From positions 1 to 64,000 of the forward strand of contig JASANC010003132.1 of the NCBI GenBank assembly GCA_030248135.1: a DNA stretch of 64,000 nt. Reading direction: 5' to 3'. Source of the stretch: Theristus sp. LFF4_11. Lineage: Eukaryota > Nematoda > Chromadorea > Monhysterida > Xyalidae. Under the pieces are notes generated by a model. It had not been told where the DNA came from. It made no database searches and saw only the letters and a list, made by a program, of their open reading frames with translations. The translations under genes were made by a program, and so were the position numbers. Shown in pieces: positions 1-11,118 of the stretch (position 1 is its first letter; each line of letters opens with the position of its first letter).

Positions 1-309
1 TAATCACGAATGTGCTTGGTAAAATACACAAAGCATGTTTCTTTAACTTCACTTTTTTGCAGAATTCAAAGCATGCGAAACTTTGAATGACAGAAGGTAG
101 AACAAAGTATCGGGGTTGGTTGAAATCAAACACCCTGTTTCTGGCTCATCATGTTTTTTTGCAACTGCGATTCCGTGGTTTCCTCTTTCGCGAGCTCCGC
201 ATTCAGTGACAGGTTTAGACAAGCATGTCGAGAACATCCAGGTTGCCAACCAAAACAGATCTTTTCTACCAAAAGCACAATATGAAGTTTACAAGTGTGC
301 TCCACTCTA

Positions 310-2511
310 TCACGGCTGCATGCACGCGTCGACGAAGCCGGCGTGCATCCGGCGACAGATGTAAACGGCCAGCTGTTCCCACGCCTGCACGGCGCCGTGT
401 TTCTCGGCGGCCGACATTGAGGGGAAGTGACCGGCGACGATGCGTTTGTGCATGCAGAGGCGTAGCGCGTCCGCGAACACGCGCCAGTAGGCGGAGCGGA
501 AGCCGCGCTGCGCGAACCGGCAGTGCACGCCGCCCATGTGCTCGAGGTAGCGCGTCAGTTCGCCGCGGTCGTGCAGACAGCGCACGCTGTGCGTCAGCAC
601 CTGCGCATGTACCGTACAGTTCAATCATTTTGTCACGACACTCAATGTGAAATGGGAAAATACAGTGGCGGCAAAAAGTGTTCGAACGCTACGCGCGTGT
701 GTGTGCTGTGTGTATTGCGCGTGTGTTGCATCAGCCGTACAAACGCTATTACAAGAATTCAAGGGCAACGTTGGGCTCACGGGACACTTTTCGACCCAAC
801 GTTGCCCTTGAATTCTTATAAAAGCGTCTGTACGGCTGATGCAACGTGCAATACACAGCACGCACGAGCACAGCGTTCCGACACTTTTGGCCGTCCACTG
901 TAGTTTTAAAGTTTTGTGGGGCAATGGTATAAATAGCCTGAGTGACCCGAGCCTATTTTAAAGATCTCGGATCACTTTATCAATTTTGAATTCCCGCGTG
1001 TCATGCATGCAACTGTTTACTCATCTGTGCGCGCATCGAGTCGCGGGACCAAAATGAAAGATCATACATGCGGATGAGAACGGCTGCCCGAACCGGCGTC
1101 CGGTGTCCGTTGTCAGCCTCGGGCATCCCGCGTGGTCGTCCGGAATAAAAAAGTCACCACAACGCCACATTCGGTTGTTTTGGGCTTCTTGTATTTCCGG
1201 GACACAGACGCCGCGCGAGACAGCCCCAATCGGACGAACACCGGACACCGGCTCGGACACTTTTTAGCGTGAAAAGGCACAAATTGCAAAGTGTTTTACC
1301 GTTTACAAATGCGTACAGCAAAAGCTTTAACTGTTTTTTTGATCAGCAAAAACCAATCATCAGTGCAGTGCATGCAATTCTCATCAAGGCACGGGAAACG
1401 CCGAATTGTTGAATGACGATTCTCAGACCGCTGAACGAACCGCGCAGCGATTGGGTGTAACTTACGGCGTGTGAAAAAAGTCGAATGTCACTGAGAAAAT
1501 TTACTCGACAACAAATCAAGCAAACTCTTCCGCGTAGCCACCGAGTAGCAATCATCAGCAAATGCCACCTGCGCGAATCGTGCCGCGTGCTTTCGCATCG
1601 CCTTCGACTGGCGCCACGCGTCTCCCTTGAATCGCTGCACCTCCGGGAACATCCGGCGAATGATCGGCGCCGTGGCGAACACGTGCGCGAGCACGTCAAG
1701 GCCGAGTTGCACGAGCGCTTCCGTGTCGTTCGACCACGTCACGGCTGTCGTGTGTGCGACAGAAACAACAGTTCAATGAGAAAAAGAACATTTCTAACAA
1801 AAGCACGCCCAAAAAACTGTTGGATACGAGTTCGGTTTTCTCTGTATGGCGGTCTGTGAAAACAAAAAACAACGTTGCCAACCAATCAGCATCGCCTCGT
1901 TCGAATCAGGCGTCCAGTCGGCGACATGCGAGAATGGCGCCATGTCGAGCTGATGCGCGTGCTGCAGCGGTTGTTGATGTGGAAGTTGATGTTGGTGTTG
2001 ATGTTGATGTTGATGTTGATGATGTGGATGATGATAACAGCAGCGCTGACTGCCGACTGAACTGTTCGCGTTTGCGTTGCGCTGCTGATTGCCGCCGGTC
2101 GCCAGTGTCACGAGCGACAGCTTCTTCGTGATCGGCGCTAACAGCTGTTGCACCTCATCTGGGTGCGCACGCAGCGACATCGCGCGACGAAGCAGACTCG
2201 GCTTCTTCGGCCGTGGCACATTGTTGTTGTTATTCGGATTCTCGTGGTAGTAGTAATGTTGACCGTCGTTGTCGTTGTTGTTGGCGCACAATTCGACCGA
2301 GTATTTCCTGGTGTTATTGTTGCAGCAGTATGCTCGGTTAGTCGTTTTAACGCTGTTTTGACTGACTAACTGACGAGTTTGCTTGTCGTACGGTTGCGTA
2401 CAGTTGCTACGGACGTGACAATGGTTTTCGTGGTGATTAGCATAGTATTCGTGGTTGATGTTGTTGTTTCGATCGTTGCAATTATGGCGCTGCTGAAAGC
2501 TCTCTATTCTT

Positions 2512-2600
<89 letters not shown>

Positions 2601-2774
2601 GATTTGGTAAAGCGGAACTATCCCGATAAAACGATTTTGAAGAAGGTTACGGTTTCCGTTGTGGCTGTGATTGTAGGTTTGATGCGAGCTATTTTCGATG
2701 AAATTATTATAATTTTCACCGGCTGCCGCTGGCTCACTGTAGACGCGCTGACAACAACGACCGCTACGCTGCAT
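310..2774 (-). CDS. Globin with long low-complexity N-terminal extension
   Basis: Haem-binding globin, for oxygen binding or redox sensing. Three exons fit with matching phases: 2774-1883, 1744-1569 and 600-310 (stop), giving about 452 residues. The last ~165 residues are the globin fold. An A/B-helix segment reading AVTWSND is followed by a P..RRMFPE stretch. RKHAARF supplies the probable distal E7 His and MGGVHCRF the proximal F8 His. An H-helix pattern AWEQLAVYICRRM ends the domain. The first ~290 residues are unlike a globin: about 30 consecutive Asn, further Asn/His runs and a His-Gln repeat. This extension is exon 1 in the same open frame, and its donor (GTTGGC) lies inside the start of the A helix. 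The ATG at 2774 is the first in frame; an upstream exon cannot be excluded. The domain call is solid, the N-terminus less so. Confidence 0.83.
663..900. mobile_element. Foldback MITE, CAGTGGCGGC family, TA target
   Basis: A 238-bp palindromic element in globin intron 2. Ends read CAGTGGCGGC and its near inverse CCGTCCACTG, flanked on each side by TA (661-662, 901-902), as expected for Tc1/mariner-type insertion. Both arms share a GTGTTCGAACGC-like block and meet in a hairpin around 750-830 built on AGGGCAACGTTGGG. It codes for nothing. Relatives lie at 62921-63558 and 52085-52260. Confidence 0.85.
905..1262. repeat. Dispersed repeat followed by a TGTCCGGTGTCC inverted-repeat element
   Basis: Positions 905-1060 match a dispersed family with other copies near 7144-7260, 21040-21150, 21840-22020 and 48285-48375. 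Shared blocks include CAATTTTGAATTCCCGCGT and GAGT(C/T)GCGGGACCAAAAT. Positions 1092-1252 carry inverted ends with GTCCGGTGTCC. A related but diverged inverted pair sits at 5957-6072. All of this is globin intron 2 sequence with no coding potential. Confidence 0.5.
1978..2030. repeat. Trinucleotide-rich tract coding for a His-Gln repeat
   Basis: Imperfect GTTGAT/GTTGGT repeats inside globin exon 1. Read on the minus strand they encode alternating His and Gln. Confidence 0.7.
2510..2601. repeat. (TTG)n microsatellite coding for poly-Asn
   Basis: An almost perfect run of about 30 TTG units. On the minus strand, in the globin exon 1 frame, it reads AAC repeated, giving poly-Asn. It is probably length-polymorphic. 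Confidence 0.9.
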
Positions 2775-2849
2775 GCTCTTCAATTTCGCTATTTCTGTTT
2801 TTTTTGAATAGAAGAATAGTTTTTTTCCACTTTGCTGTTGCACCTGGAC

Positions 2850-5700
2850 AAATAAACATAGCTAAGCTGGAAAGAATACTCATTCAAGTAACAGTTATGT
2901 ATTGCGAAATCATCCATTTCAAGAGCATCGAGGAAGTTTTTGAACGTCAACAAATGTGCATGTTTCAAAATTCGGTGGTTGTTTTTTGGACAAAATCAAA
3001 AAACGAAGTAACACAAAAACTCAACTATTGGTCAAACCAGACGTCAAACTTGAAAAACAAAGATTCATTTTGCTATCAGCGTTCAGCGTTAGCAGATCTT
3101 TCCGAATGCAAACTGTTTTGTATTCTGTTCGGACGTGGCAAATATAGCTAAGTCACGGAAAAGGCATTTTATCTGAACGATGCAAAACAAAAACGGGATC
3201 CTAGCTTGTTGCTTATCGTTTGCGCCAAAATGTTTATTTGTAAGTTTTTGCTTTTTCGCTTTACACGCTTAATCAAGTTATCGTGATCTTCTTTGTTTTC
3301 TTTCAATATCATAATTTCAGAAAAGAAAATGTGGTTGTTTTCAAGAACCCCACACAATCATTAAACACAGATAACCCAACAACGGAAAAGAAGCAAAACC
3401 GGAAGTAGCACGTTTTCCGTTAATATGTAAATCGAGTTGGCTTTGATGAGCAAATTCGATCGCAGAAATGCTTTGAAACTTTCCAGCGCACTCTTTTGCA
3501 CAATAAAAGGCAAACTCGCATGCTAAAAGAATACCACGAAAGGGGGGGGGAGCGAGTTTCGGACACGAATAAAGCAAAACACGGTTTTCAAGCGATTTAT
3601 TCTCATGAGGAAAGACGAAACTCTGCACGCGTTTTTGCGCGATCTCTCTTTAATAGTGAGTGGGGAGCGCTTTTTATGGCCCCGACAGTTTGTAACTAAC
3701 CAGAAGTGCACAATGAAAATTTCAACTCAGAATTTTTGTTCAGATTTGTTTGAATCTGATTGCTGGGGTTGAATTTTGAAACAGTTTTCAGCATGTTCAA
3801 TGTTTGACATTTAGTTGATGATGGACTGACTGAAAGTCCAGACAAATAAACCACAAACTGCAAAAACTGAGAAACCGGTATAAAGCGAAACAAAAAGCGT
3901 AACATTTTGCAAAACCAAAACCAAAATGAAATTGCGACGGGAAATTTTAATGACAATATTCCATGCCTTTTTGGTATTATTGTCTTTTGCGCGAGTGCAA
4001 CATCGTCCGATGCAGAGATTATAGTCAGCAAACACAAAAATAGCGTTTCCAGTTTTGTTTTGATTATAGTTTATTCGCTTTTTGGTCAGCTGAACCGCCT
4101 AGCATTTTTGCTACAATGTACGTAGCATATACTGTGACTTTTCGAATGGTTTTAGGCATCTTTTATTTTTAATGCGGTCCTATAAAATTCTGGTCAAAAT
4201 GCTAGTTTTTCCCATCACTTGTAGCAATTTTTTTGCAAACTGTTTTTGTTTTTCACAAAATGTCAGTCGCAAGGCAGGCAACACTCATTTCTGAGTGGGT
4301 CGGGTGGCTAACTGGATGTGCACACGGCACCAATAATGATTGGCTGGTAATTTTGGTAAAACGGCTATTTCGGGAACGAGGAAGTTTTTTTTGGTTGGGT
4401 TCCCCTTCCAGAGAGAAGTAACGAGTGGGGAGACCGAAATTGTAAATGGGAAAACGAAAAATCAGTTTAGAAGTGATTTCTGACTAATTTGATATTGAAC
4501 ACTAAAAACTGATTTCGCCTTCCAACAAAACAATTTCCACCTGCTGATTTACTTGTTGGCACAAGAAATCTAAATAAAAATTAAACCGCTCCAGATGTGT
4601 TATATTGCCTTGAGAAAAAGAAAAAGTCGGGATTTTTGGAGTTACAGAGTTATTTATTCAGCTGTGAAAACCGCATGCGAAATCAATCATTCGAACCGAG
4701 TGTGCATGGTCTCTGGTGGTGTTGCAAATTGAAAAACTGCAAACTGATTTGTTGACCAAGTACAGTTTGTGAATGCTGATTGCTCGAATTAGCATGGAAG
4801 CAGTTCTTTCTGAATAAAGTTTGAATATTTCAATGTAGCAGCAGTTCACTGCGTTTTTTAAGTGTCTTTTTTTGTGGGGAAATACAGTTGTTGCCAAAAA
4901 CAAACGTTTACCACAAACTTTTTTTGCAATAAAACATGACTTCAATACTTCTGGTGCGCCGGAATGATTGATGTTTCCAGCTTTAATTTTTGCTTCTGAA
5001 AAAAACTGCGGTGTCTGTTTTTTGTTTCTCATCTGAACAAACAAAAGAGAGATAACAAAAAACGTGGATCATGTATGCTTTCCTGTTTGGCCACAGTATG
5101 GACTAAAACTTTTTTATCTCGTGGGAGTTCCGTGTGTTTTCTCGAAAGAGGATTTTCATGACATTATTTTGCAAAAGAAGCACTTTCGACAATATTCCAC
5201 AAACTGCGTGCTACTTTAATTGTTTTTGGGGTCTGTCGCTAATTTCTGTCCTTAAAAACGCCTTCAACAAAAACCTTTTAGTTGGACAAGCTTTTTCCGT
5301 TGGTTTCTTTCAGTTGTTGAGCATAATTGACAAAAATATAAAGTTGTGTTTTGCCTGAAACATGATGCAAACAAAATTGAACAAATTGGATTTTGGTGCT
5401 TTTGAAAACTTTTGAAAAATTTTGGTGCTTTTGAAATCAATCGAACAGGTCAAACCAATAAATGTACAATGCGAATTATCAGAGCAGAAGCAGGAAATGA
5501 ATTTTTTGTTGACAAGATTTGTGTATTTCTGCTCAACAAACCAAAGACAAAACAAATCAAAATGCGAAATTGCAAACCAGTGATGTTTCTTCAATTGAAA
5601 CAGTGATAAAATGTAAGCAAAAGTTTGAAGTTTAGGAACAAATATACTCCCATCGATGCGAGAAGCCAAAAAAACTGACCACAACAAGCATCATCTGAAA
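2850..5700. other. AT-rich intergenic DNA, no gene recognised
   Basis: No reading frame here shows family similarity or paired splice sites that I trust. The frames are short and AT-driven. It separates the globin gene start from the possible 3' end of the minus-strand mosaic gene. Confidence 0.5.
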
Positions 5701-5703
5701 AAT

Positions 5704-5830
5704 GAGATTTGTATCACGGAGTTACCACGAGTTCCGTTCCGACAGGCTGTCGTTCATAAAAGTTGTAGCCGATCTGCGAGGTGAGCGTGAAGTTGGCGAT
5801 ACAGGACGAAGTTGCATTCATGACGCATGA
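5704..5830 (-). CDS. Possible terminal exon, extracellular Cys-containing segment
   Basis: A GC-richer minus-strand open segment ending in TGA at about 5704. Reading back from the stop it contains two Cys, two N-glycosylation motifs (NATS and NFTL) and a YNFYERQPVGTE run. An acceptor-like ATTAG lies just upstream at about 5833. The phase from that acceptor does not match the phase-1 donor of the PAN exon at 6483, so an intervening exon would be needed if it belongs to the same gene. The segment looks coding, but I cannot name a domain. Confidence 0.27.
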
Positions 5831-6482
5831 TTGACTAATGGTCGTGTTTCGCACAAAAAACTCGCATGCAAAATTTCGTCATGGATATTGAATGTCAACA
5901 TTTTAGAATCAGCATTTTGAATGTCTGTCAGTGAATTTTAAACATCACCGCTGAAAACAGGTGTCCGGTGTCCTGTTCGTCTGTTCGTGGCACCAGAAGG
6001 CCGAGAGTCATGTGGTGACTTGTTGTGTTACCACTTTTATTTCCGGAACACCTGGCAGGACATCGGACACAATATCTACATTTATAGCGTGATCGCAGGC
6101 CTCTTTAATTGATAACGCCATCTCTCCAAAGGTCGCCAAAGTGTCTCAAAACATAACCAAACTGTCAAAACTAATTTTTCTAAAGACTTAGTTCAGAACT
6201 TCAAAAACAACTTGAACACCAGCTTTTGTTAAAGCTTGTCTCTGAACTGCGTTTCAAAATTTGTTGTACTTCAATCTCAGCGACGGACCAATAAATGCGA
6301 TTAAATCAATTTATTAGCAAAGTGCACTTAGAAAATTTTCATGTAGAAACTATTTTTATTATCCGTGAATTTTAAAAAATTGCAAAATCGGACAACTTTT
6401 CTCTCTCCGTGCAAACGTTTGACTCCGAAAAGAAACTGACGACACACGATATTGACCATAAGTTGACCACAGTCTCATTGAC

Positions 6483-6614
6483 CAAGTGGGTCAGTATATG
6501 CATGAACGAAGTTTTGTTTCGTGCGAAACTCGAGCCTCGTATAAAGGCGGCAGTCGGTGGTTGGCTCGTGAAAACTGTACGATCGACACCACGCGTGCTG
6601 ACCGCAGAAAGCCG
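6483..6614 (-). CDS. PAN/apple-like domain exon
   Basis: An exon with a good acceptor (GTTTTTGCAG) and a donor GTCAAT, phase 1 at both ends. It reads CGQHAWCRSYSFHE and then DCRLYTR. This is the PAN/apple spacing: Cys, then C.SY.F, then C.L. PAN modules bind proteins or carbohydrates in secreted proteins. Joined in phase to the 7591-7710 exon, it adds a preceding SLQCGAFC, which supplies the first Cys pair. Family assignment is by pattern only. Confidence 0.5.
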
Positions 6615-6817
6615 CTGCAAAAACAAGCAAACAAACAAATGATTACGGCAGTGCACACCCACAAGTCAAGAGGAAATTCACCTTGAGAATAAAAAGTGCA
6701 ACTTTTTGTTCTGAAAGTGTTTCAAATTTCATGGCTTACGTCCAACCAACCAGTCGGTCGCACGAGCCATTTATTTTTGTTATGTTTTTTGGGACACCCT
6801 GTATTTTATATTTTATA

Positions 6818-7082
6818 CAGTATGGCCGAATAAAAAAGGCAGCCCGTCAAGGCGGGATCAGTCGCAGACTAGGAGTTGTCTTTTTCAAAAATGCCAACAT
6901 AACTCCTAATCATGTGTTCAAGGGAGCAAGAATGAACATAATAGCACGAAGAATCCATTGGTCTGAAAAAACACGTCAAATTTGGCACACATGTTGGTTT
7001 CTAAACGTCTATTTTCTTTCATTCAAATTTCGCGCGCTCCTTGCACCCTGAAAAAAGCTGCCATGTTTACTCGGTTAATCCG
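6818..7082. mobile_element. MITE, CAGTAYGGCCGAATAAA family, copy 1
   Basis: Bounded by TA on each side. The left end reads CAGTATGGCCGAATAAA; the right end is a degraded inverse around TCGGTTAATCCG. The interior matches copy 2 (7330-7587), including TTTTTCAAAAATGCCAACAT and GCGCGCTCCTTG. No coding capacity. Confidence 0.7.
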
Positions 7083-7329
7083 TATGTATTATCTGTAATT
7101 TTTGTTACCCGACTTAATGCGCGCATTAACTATGCGAGCGGTGTCATGTTTGAGGCGGCAATTCAAAATTGCTACAGTGACCCGTGTCCCTGAGATACGG
7201 TTGAATCACTAGGGTGATTTTCAATTGCCGCGTCAAGCATGAAACTGATTTCCCTTCGACACGCACGTCTCCAAATGCATGCAGTCGCAGATCCAAAAGA
7301 AGAGGTAACAAAACAAACGCACACACGTA

Positions 7330-7587
7330 CAGTACGGCCGAATAAATGAGGCAGTCCATCAAGGCGGGATCAGACGTAGACTAGTTGTCTTTTTCAAAAA
7401 TGCCAACATAATTCTCAATCATGTGTGCAAGGGAGAAAGAATGCACAGAATAGCGCGGATAATCCATCAGTTTTTAAAAACGCGTCAAATTTGGCACGCA
7501 ATTTTCTGAACATCTTTTTTCGTTCATTCAAAATTCGCGCGCTCCTTGAACCCTGAAAAAAGCTGCCATGTTTAATCGGCCATACCG
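7330..7587. mobile_element. MITE, CAGTAYGGCCGAATAAA family, copy 2
   Basis: 258 bp, with TA at 7328-7329 and 7588-7589. It has the same orientation and interior as copy 1. Single ends of the same family (TTTATTCGGCCATGCTGTA) occur in the SRCR introns near 11880 and 13136. Its right end abuts the exon at 7591-7710 and forms part of that exon's donor site. Confidence 0.75.
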
Positions 7588-7590
7588 TAC

Positions 7591-7710
7591 CGCATTGGAG
7601 ACTCTGATAGATGTTCAAATTGAGTGACGTAGTTTCGGCTGGGTTCGGCCGTTGGTCGAGAGCGGTCAGCTGCCAAACGGTCGGCTGCAGCGGCGCTGCT
7701 GTGCCGGAAG
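7591..7710 (-). CDS. Linker exon between EGF and PAN exons
   Basis: Acceptor TTTTGTTTCAG, donor GTACGG, phase 1 at both ends, so it joins in frame with the EGF exon (8181-8309) before it and the PAN exon (6483-6614) after it. It encodes about 40 residues, rich in Thr, Pro and Leu, ending ..LNIYQSLQCG. The last part is the start of the PAN domain. The donor lies on the edge of a MITE. Confidence 0.45.
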
Positions 7711-8180
7711 CTGAAACAAAATCTGCTCAGTGGCACGCTTTTCTGAGCTGCTGGCCGGATTGTTGTATGACAAAAAACACGGTCCATTAGGCACTCCCTA
7801 ACTTTTAAAGCCGTTCAAAGGCTGGAAATCTAAAATCTGTTTTGTTTTCGGATTTCAAACCCTAATGTTTGTTTGTTCAACTCGTTTTATCGGTTTACAA
7901 GACTATGCGTTCCACAAGATCTTCCGCAAAACAAAGTTTTTTTCAAATTGTTTAAAAGTATTATCTTTTCTTTTGGCTTCGAGACTTTTACAGTGCGTTT
8001 GCACGCAGGAAAACGTTTTATAAATTCCGCGGCATTTCAAGTTTGCGGTGCCGTCGCATTGAGAATTCGGATTTTTTTTGCTTTCACTGTCCGGCTTTTC
8101 TCCGAGTGTGAAACTTTTGTGCATACAAACTTTCTGAAACGATAAAAGTGAGTCAAATCAAATTTTTTCAAATCACTCAC

Positions 8181-8309
8181 TGTCACAGAGTCTTCCATGG
8201 AATAGCGGACGACAAAAGCAGGCGTCTTCTTGGTTTGTCATGAGTGGGTTGTGCACGCAGGTGCCCCCATTGGCACACTCGTGAATTGAGCAGTTCAACG
8301 TGTGCGGAG
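8181..8309 (-). CDS. EGF-like domain exon
   Basis: A minus-strand exon with acceptor CTGAGCAG and a strong donor GTGAGT, phase 1 at both ends. The Cys spacing is that of an EGF module: C-3-4-C, then CANGGTC, then CFCPLFHGRLC with a Gly between the last two Cys. EGF exons of class 1-1 are typical shuffled extracellular modules. It sits downstream (in the minus direction) of the SRCR array and upstream of the linker and PAN exons. Confidence 0.65.
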
Positions 8310-8338
8310 CTGCTCAGAGGGACAGGTTTTGCAAACTA

Positions 8339-8599
8339 CCGTAAAGTCTTGCACATAAGGTTCCTCCCACTTATAAGACCCCCACCCAAAAGTGGGCGGA
8401 GTGTCACACGGCGGGAAACCAAAAAATTCAAAATTTTGACTTGGTCAAAATCCTATCTCGTTTATAAGTCCCGGATTCCTAATGTTCGGTTTATAAGACC
8501 TCCTGCCACTTATAAGGTTGTCACACGAAATTCCACTTTTTTCAAAAAAATTTGATTTTCAATTTTATATGAGGAGACCTCATATGCAAGACTTCACGG
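8339..8599. mobile_element. MITE, CCGTAAAGTCTTGC family, copy 1
   Basis: 261 bp, TA-flanked. Left end CCGTAAAGTCTTGCACATAA, right end the inverse. Internal CTTATAAG blocks and the motif CCCACTTTTGGGTGGG are shared, in opposite orientation, with 27707-27968. No coding capacity. Confidence 0.85.
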
Positions 8600-8768
8600 T
8601 ACTCGAGGCCTGACTTCGCAGTGATTTTTGGCAGAAAATTGGTTTTTGATCGCACGGACCAGTGTTCCAAGAATTTTACCGGGCAATGACTAGATTAGTG
8701 AATGAATACAAAGTGATCTGTCTCTCTTTACGAAAACATCAGAAGGCAAGCCAGCCAACGAGCTTTAC

Positions 8769-9012
8769 AAAACTGCCCCTGTTGTATTCGTGGTCGTGGT
8801 TGGTGTCGCGATCGAGGTCTGGGTCGTGTTCGTCGTCGTGGTCGTGGTTGGGGTCGCGATCGAGGTCTGGGTCGTGTTCGTCGTCGTGGTCGTGCTTGGG
8901 GTCGCGATCGAGGTCTGGGTCGTGTTTGTCGTCGTGGTCGTGGTTGGGGTCGTGGTCAAGGTGGTTGTTGTATTTGTGTTTGGCGTTGTGGTGGTAGCTG
9001 GCGCGCTGGTAT
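8769..9012 (-). CDS. Possible Thr-rich (mucin-like) exon over a minisatellite
   Basis: On the minus strand an acceptor TTTTTACAG opens a frame made almost only of Thr with some Ser, Pro, Asn and Ala: repeated TNTTQTSIATP. Such tracts form O-glycosylated stalks. The entry phase matches the end of an SRCR exon pair. The best donor (GTAAAG) leaves phase 2, which does not fit the EGF exon. The frame may be a by-product of the repeat, so treat it as speculative. Confidence 0.25.
8790..8995. repeat. 48-bp minisatellite
   Basis: Three near-identical 48-bp units starting at 8805, 8853 and 8901 (each beginning GTCGCGATCGAGGTCTGGGT) and a diverged unit from 8949. The length is a multiple of three, so frames stay open across it on both strands. 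Confidence 0.9.
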
Positions 9013-9039
9013 CTGTAAAAATATACGTACATGTATATT

Positions 9040-10084
9040 TTATACCTGTTGTCGTCTGTTCCTTGAAATCCACCGGAGTTTGCTACTTTCGGGTTTCCGA
9101 AATCGGTGAGGGGCAAAGGAATGCTTAAACTTTTCAAACCAATTTAGAGCGAGGTTCTTCCAATCAAGGTGCGTCAAATCCTTCAAAGCATGCTCATTCA
9201 CAGCACATTATTGATGTAGGATTCGGATTTCGGAAAAACAAAGCACGCTGCGCTAGTTTGGCCACGCTTTTTATCAACCGATTGTGCTCAAATGCAGTAC
9301 GCATACTCAGAAAAGTTTTATTTCTGTTGACAGAGACTCTGAGCGTTCAAAACTTGCAAGATCCACAAAATCACAACCGTTGAATTGCATAACAAAACTC
9401 AAAAAAAGGAGAATAACGGCAAACATCCCTCCACTTGCTTTCCGTCATTTTCAATAGCATAACAGGAACTAAAAATTATGAACTGGTATAAATGCGAAAA
9501 TACATGGGGGAAAAGTTTCATTCCCACTTTGTTCTCAACTCAGTATACAGGGTGTGCACTTAAAAAACCTGTGTTTAGGGTGTCAAATGACGCACTCCAC
9601 GTGTGCCCGATCTAATCCTGTGTCATGGTTATTTGTGGGGGAACGCGATCCAGCGACCGTTTAACTGAGATGAAGCGGTGAATCGCGTCAGAAAGGGACA
9701 AAATTTCAACAGAAGAACGCCTTCATGCGCTGCTTACCTTCAAATGCCCACTCCGCGAGTGTTTTGAAAAGACGGCTAGCAAGAACTTTCTTTCGTGTTT
9801 TTGCCATTTTGGCTGTTATTTTGTAGATTTAAGCTATTTTTGCCAGTTTTTGAATGCTCAGAGTTTCTGTGCATAAAAAGTAAAGTTACTAAGGACGCAG
9901 CTGAAGACAAGTTTCCGCAAAAATGGATACTTTTAGCAATTCTACACCCCTTCGGCTTTTTTGCGTTTTTGCCCCGTTTATAGAAAAAGATGTTTGTGCT
10001 TTAACAATTTAATCAGGACTTGACAAGCGGAAAAATGCTAAATATCGTCAAGAAGCAAAAAAAGGTTGAGACGCAAAAAACATA
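9040..10084. other. Intergenic or intronic DNA, no gene recognised
   Basis: No convincing exon. One end of a mariner-type inverted repeat (TACAGGGTGT) is visible at about 9546. Confidence 0.45.
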
Positions 10085-10540
10085 CCGTATTACCCCCAAT
10101 AAACCCCCATGGGGGATTAATACGTCAGCGACTTTTAGGGGTGGGGGTTTATTGGTGGGGGGGGATTATTGGTAGGGGGGGTTTATTTAAAAAAAATTCT
10201 AGGGGTGGGGGTTTGTTGAAAAATGGCAAAAATAACTTGCATGGCAGGCAAAAAAGTCGCAGAAACTTCTATTTTTCACAGAGATTTCCTTTTGTAACAG
10301 CCTTTTGTAATGAAATTACCATTAACTCATCCATTTGGGGCCTTTGGTAGCACAATTTCATCATTTTCACTGCAACCAGCCACTGAATTCGCTGGGTATG
10401 TGTTTCAAACAGGTTTCCAATTAACCCCCATGGGGGATAATTTGTGGGGGGGGGATAATTCGGAAACTGGTCGGGGGGGTGGGGGTTTATTGGTGGGGGG
10501 GGGGGATTAATGGTGGGGGGGTTTAATGGGGGTAATACGG
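10085..10540. mobile_element. MITE, CCGTATTACC family with G-run arms, copy 1
   Basis: 456 bp with TA on both sides. Ends are CCGTATTACCCCCAATAAA and its inverse. Each arm holds several GGGGG runs separated by TTTATT. The central 200 bp is unrelated to the arms. A 442-bp copy lies at 48428-48869 in CAND1 intron 6. Confidence 0.88.
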
Positions 10541-11118
10541 TATGTAGTGCCGAAATCATCTTCACTACTGTGTCTCGTCGAACAACGGGCCGCACTCGTT
10601 CAACCGATGCTAAGCCGTTGTTCTGCGACTGGCTGACCGCTGAATACACGTGCGCAGAGGCAAGCTGTACAAGGCGGAACCCCGACTGTGTTGGAGACAC
10701 AACAACAGAGTGCACGTTGGACACTGGACACAGTGGAATGAAGATAATGATTCTCTATACTCACACACTGTAACTGTATCCCTCCAGCCATTATCTGGGT
10801 AAAACCTATATAAAGGCCAGAGTTCGAGCGGCAGCTCCCTATGATCCTCATTCCTTGAATCAACATTCACTTTGAAGAATATTCCAAATTGTATTATTCA
10901 TTATGAAATATTATTATTGCATTTGAAGACACTATTATTTGAATTCAATAATATTGTCGTCGATTATTATTTGTCCCTATATTTTTGTGTAACTGTTTGT
11001 ACCGTTTGAGTGGAAATGTAAAACTATTGCCCCGATATTCGTTGTTGGTGGAATTCGGTAATTTGTCGATAACAAATATCAAATTGCAACACAGCCAAAC
11101 GGAGTTGTTGTTGTTCGA

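Noticed and set aside
10545..10770. A plus-strand frame with six Cys (CDWLTAEYTC..C..NPDC..EC)
   Set aside because: It starts immediately after a MITE, has no clear acceptor or donor, and the minus strand is equally open. No domain spacing fits.
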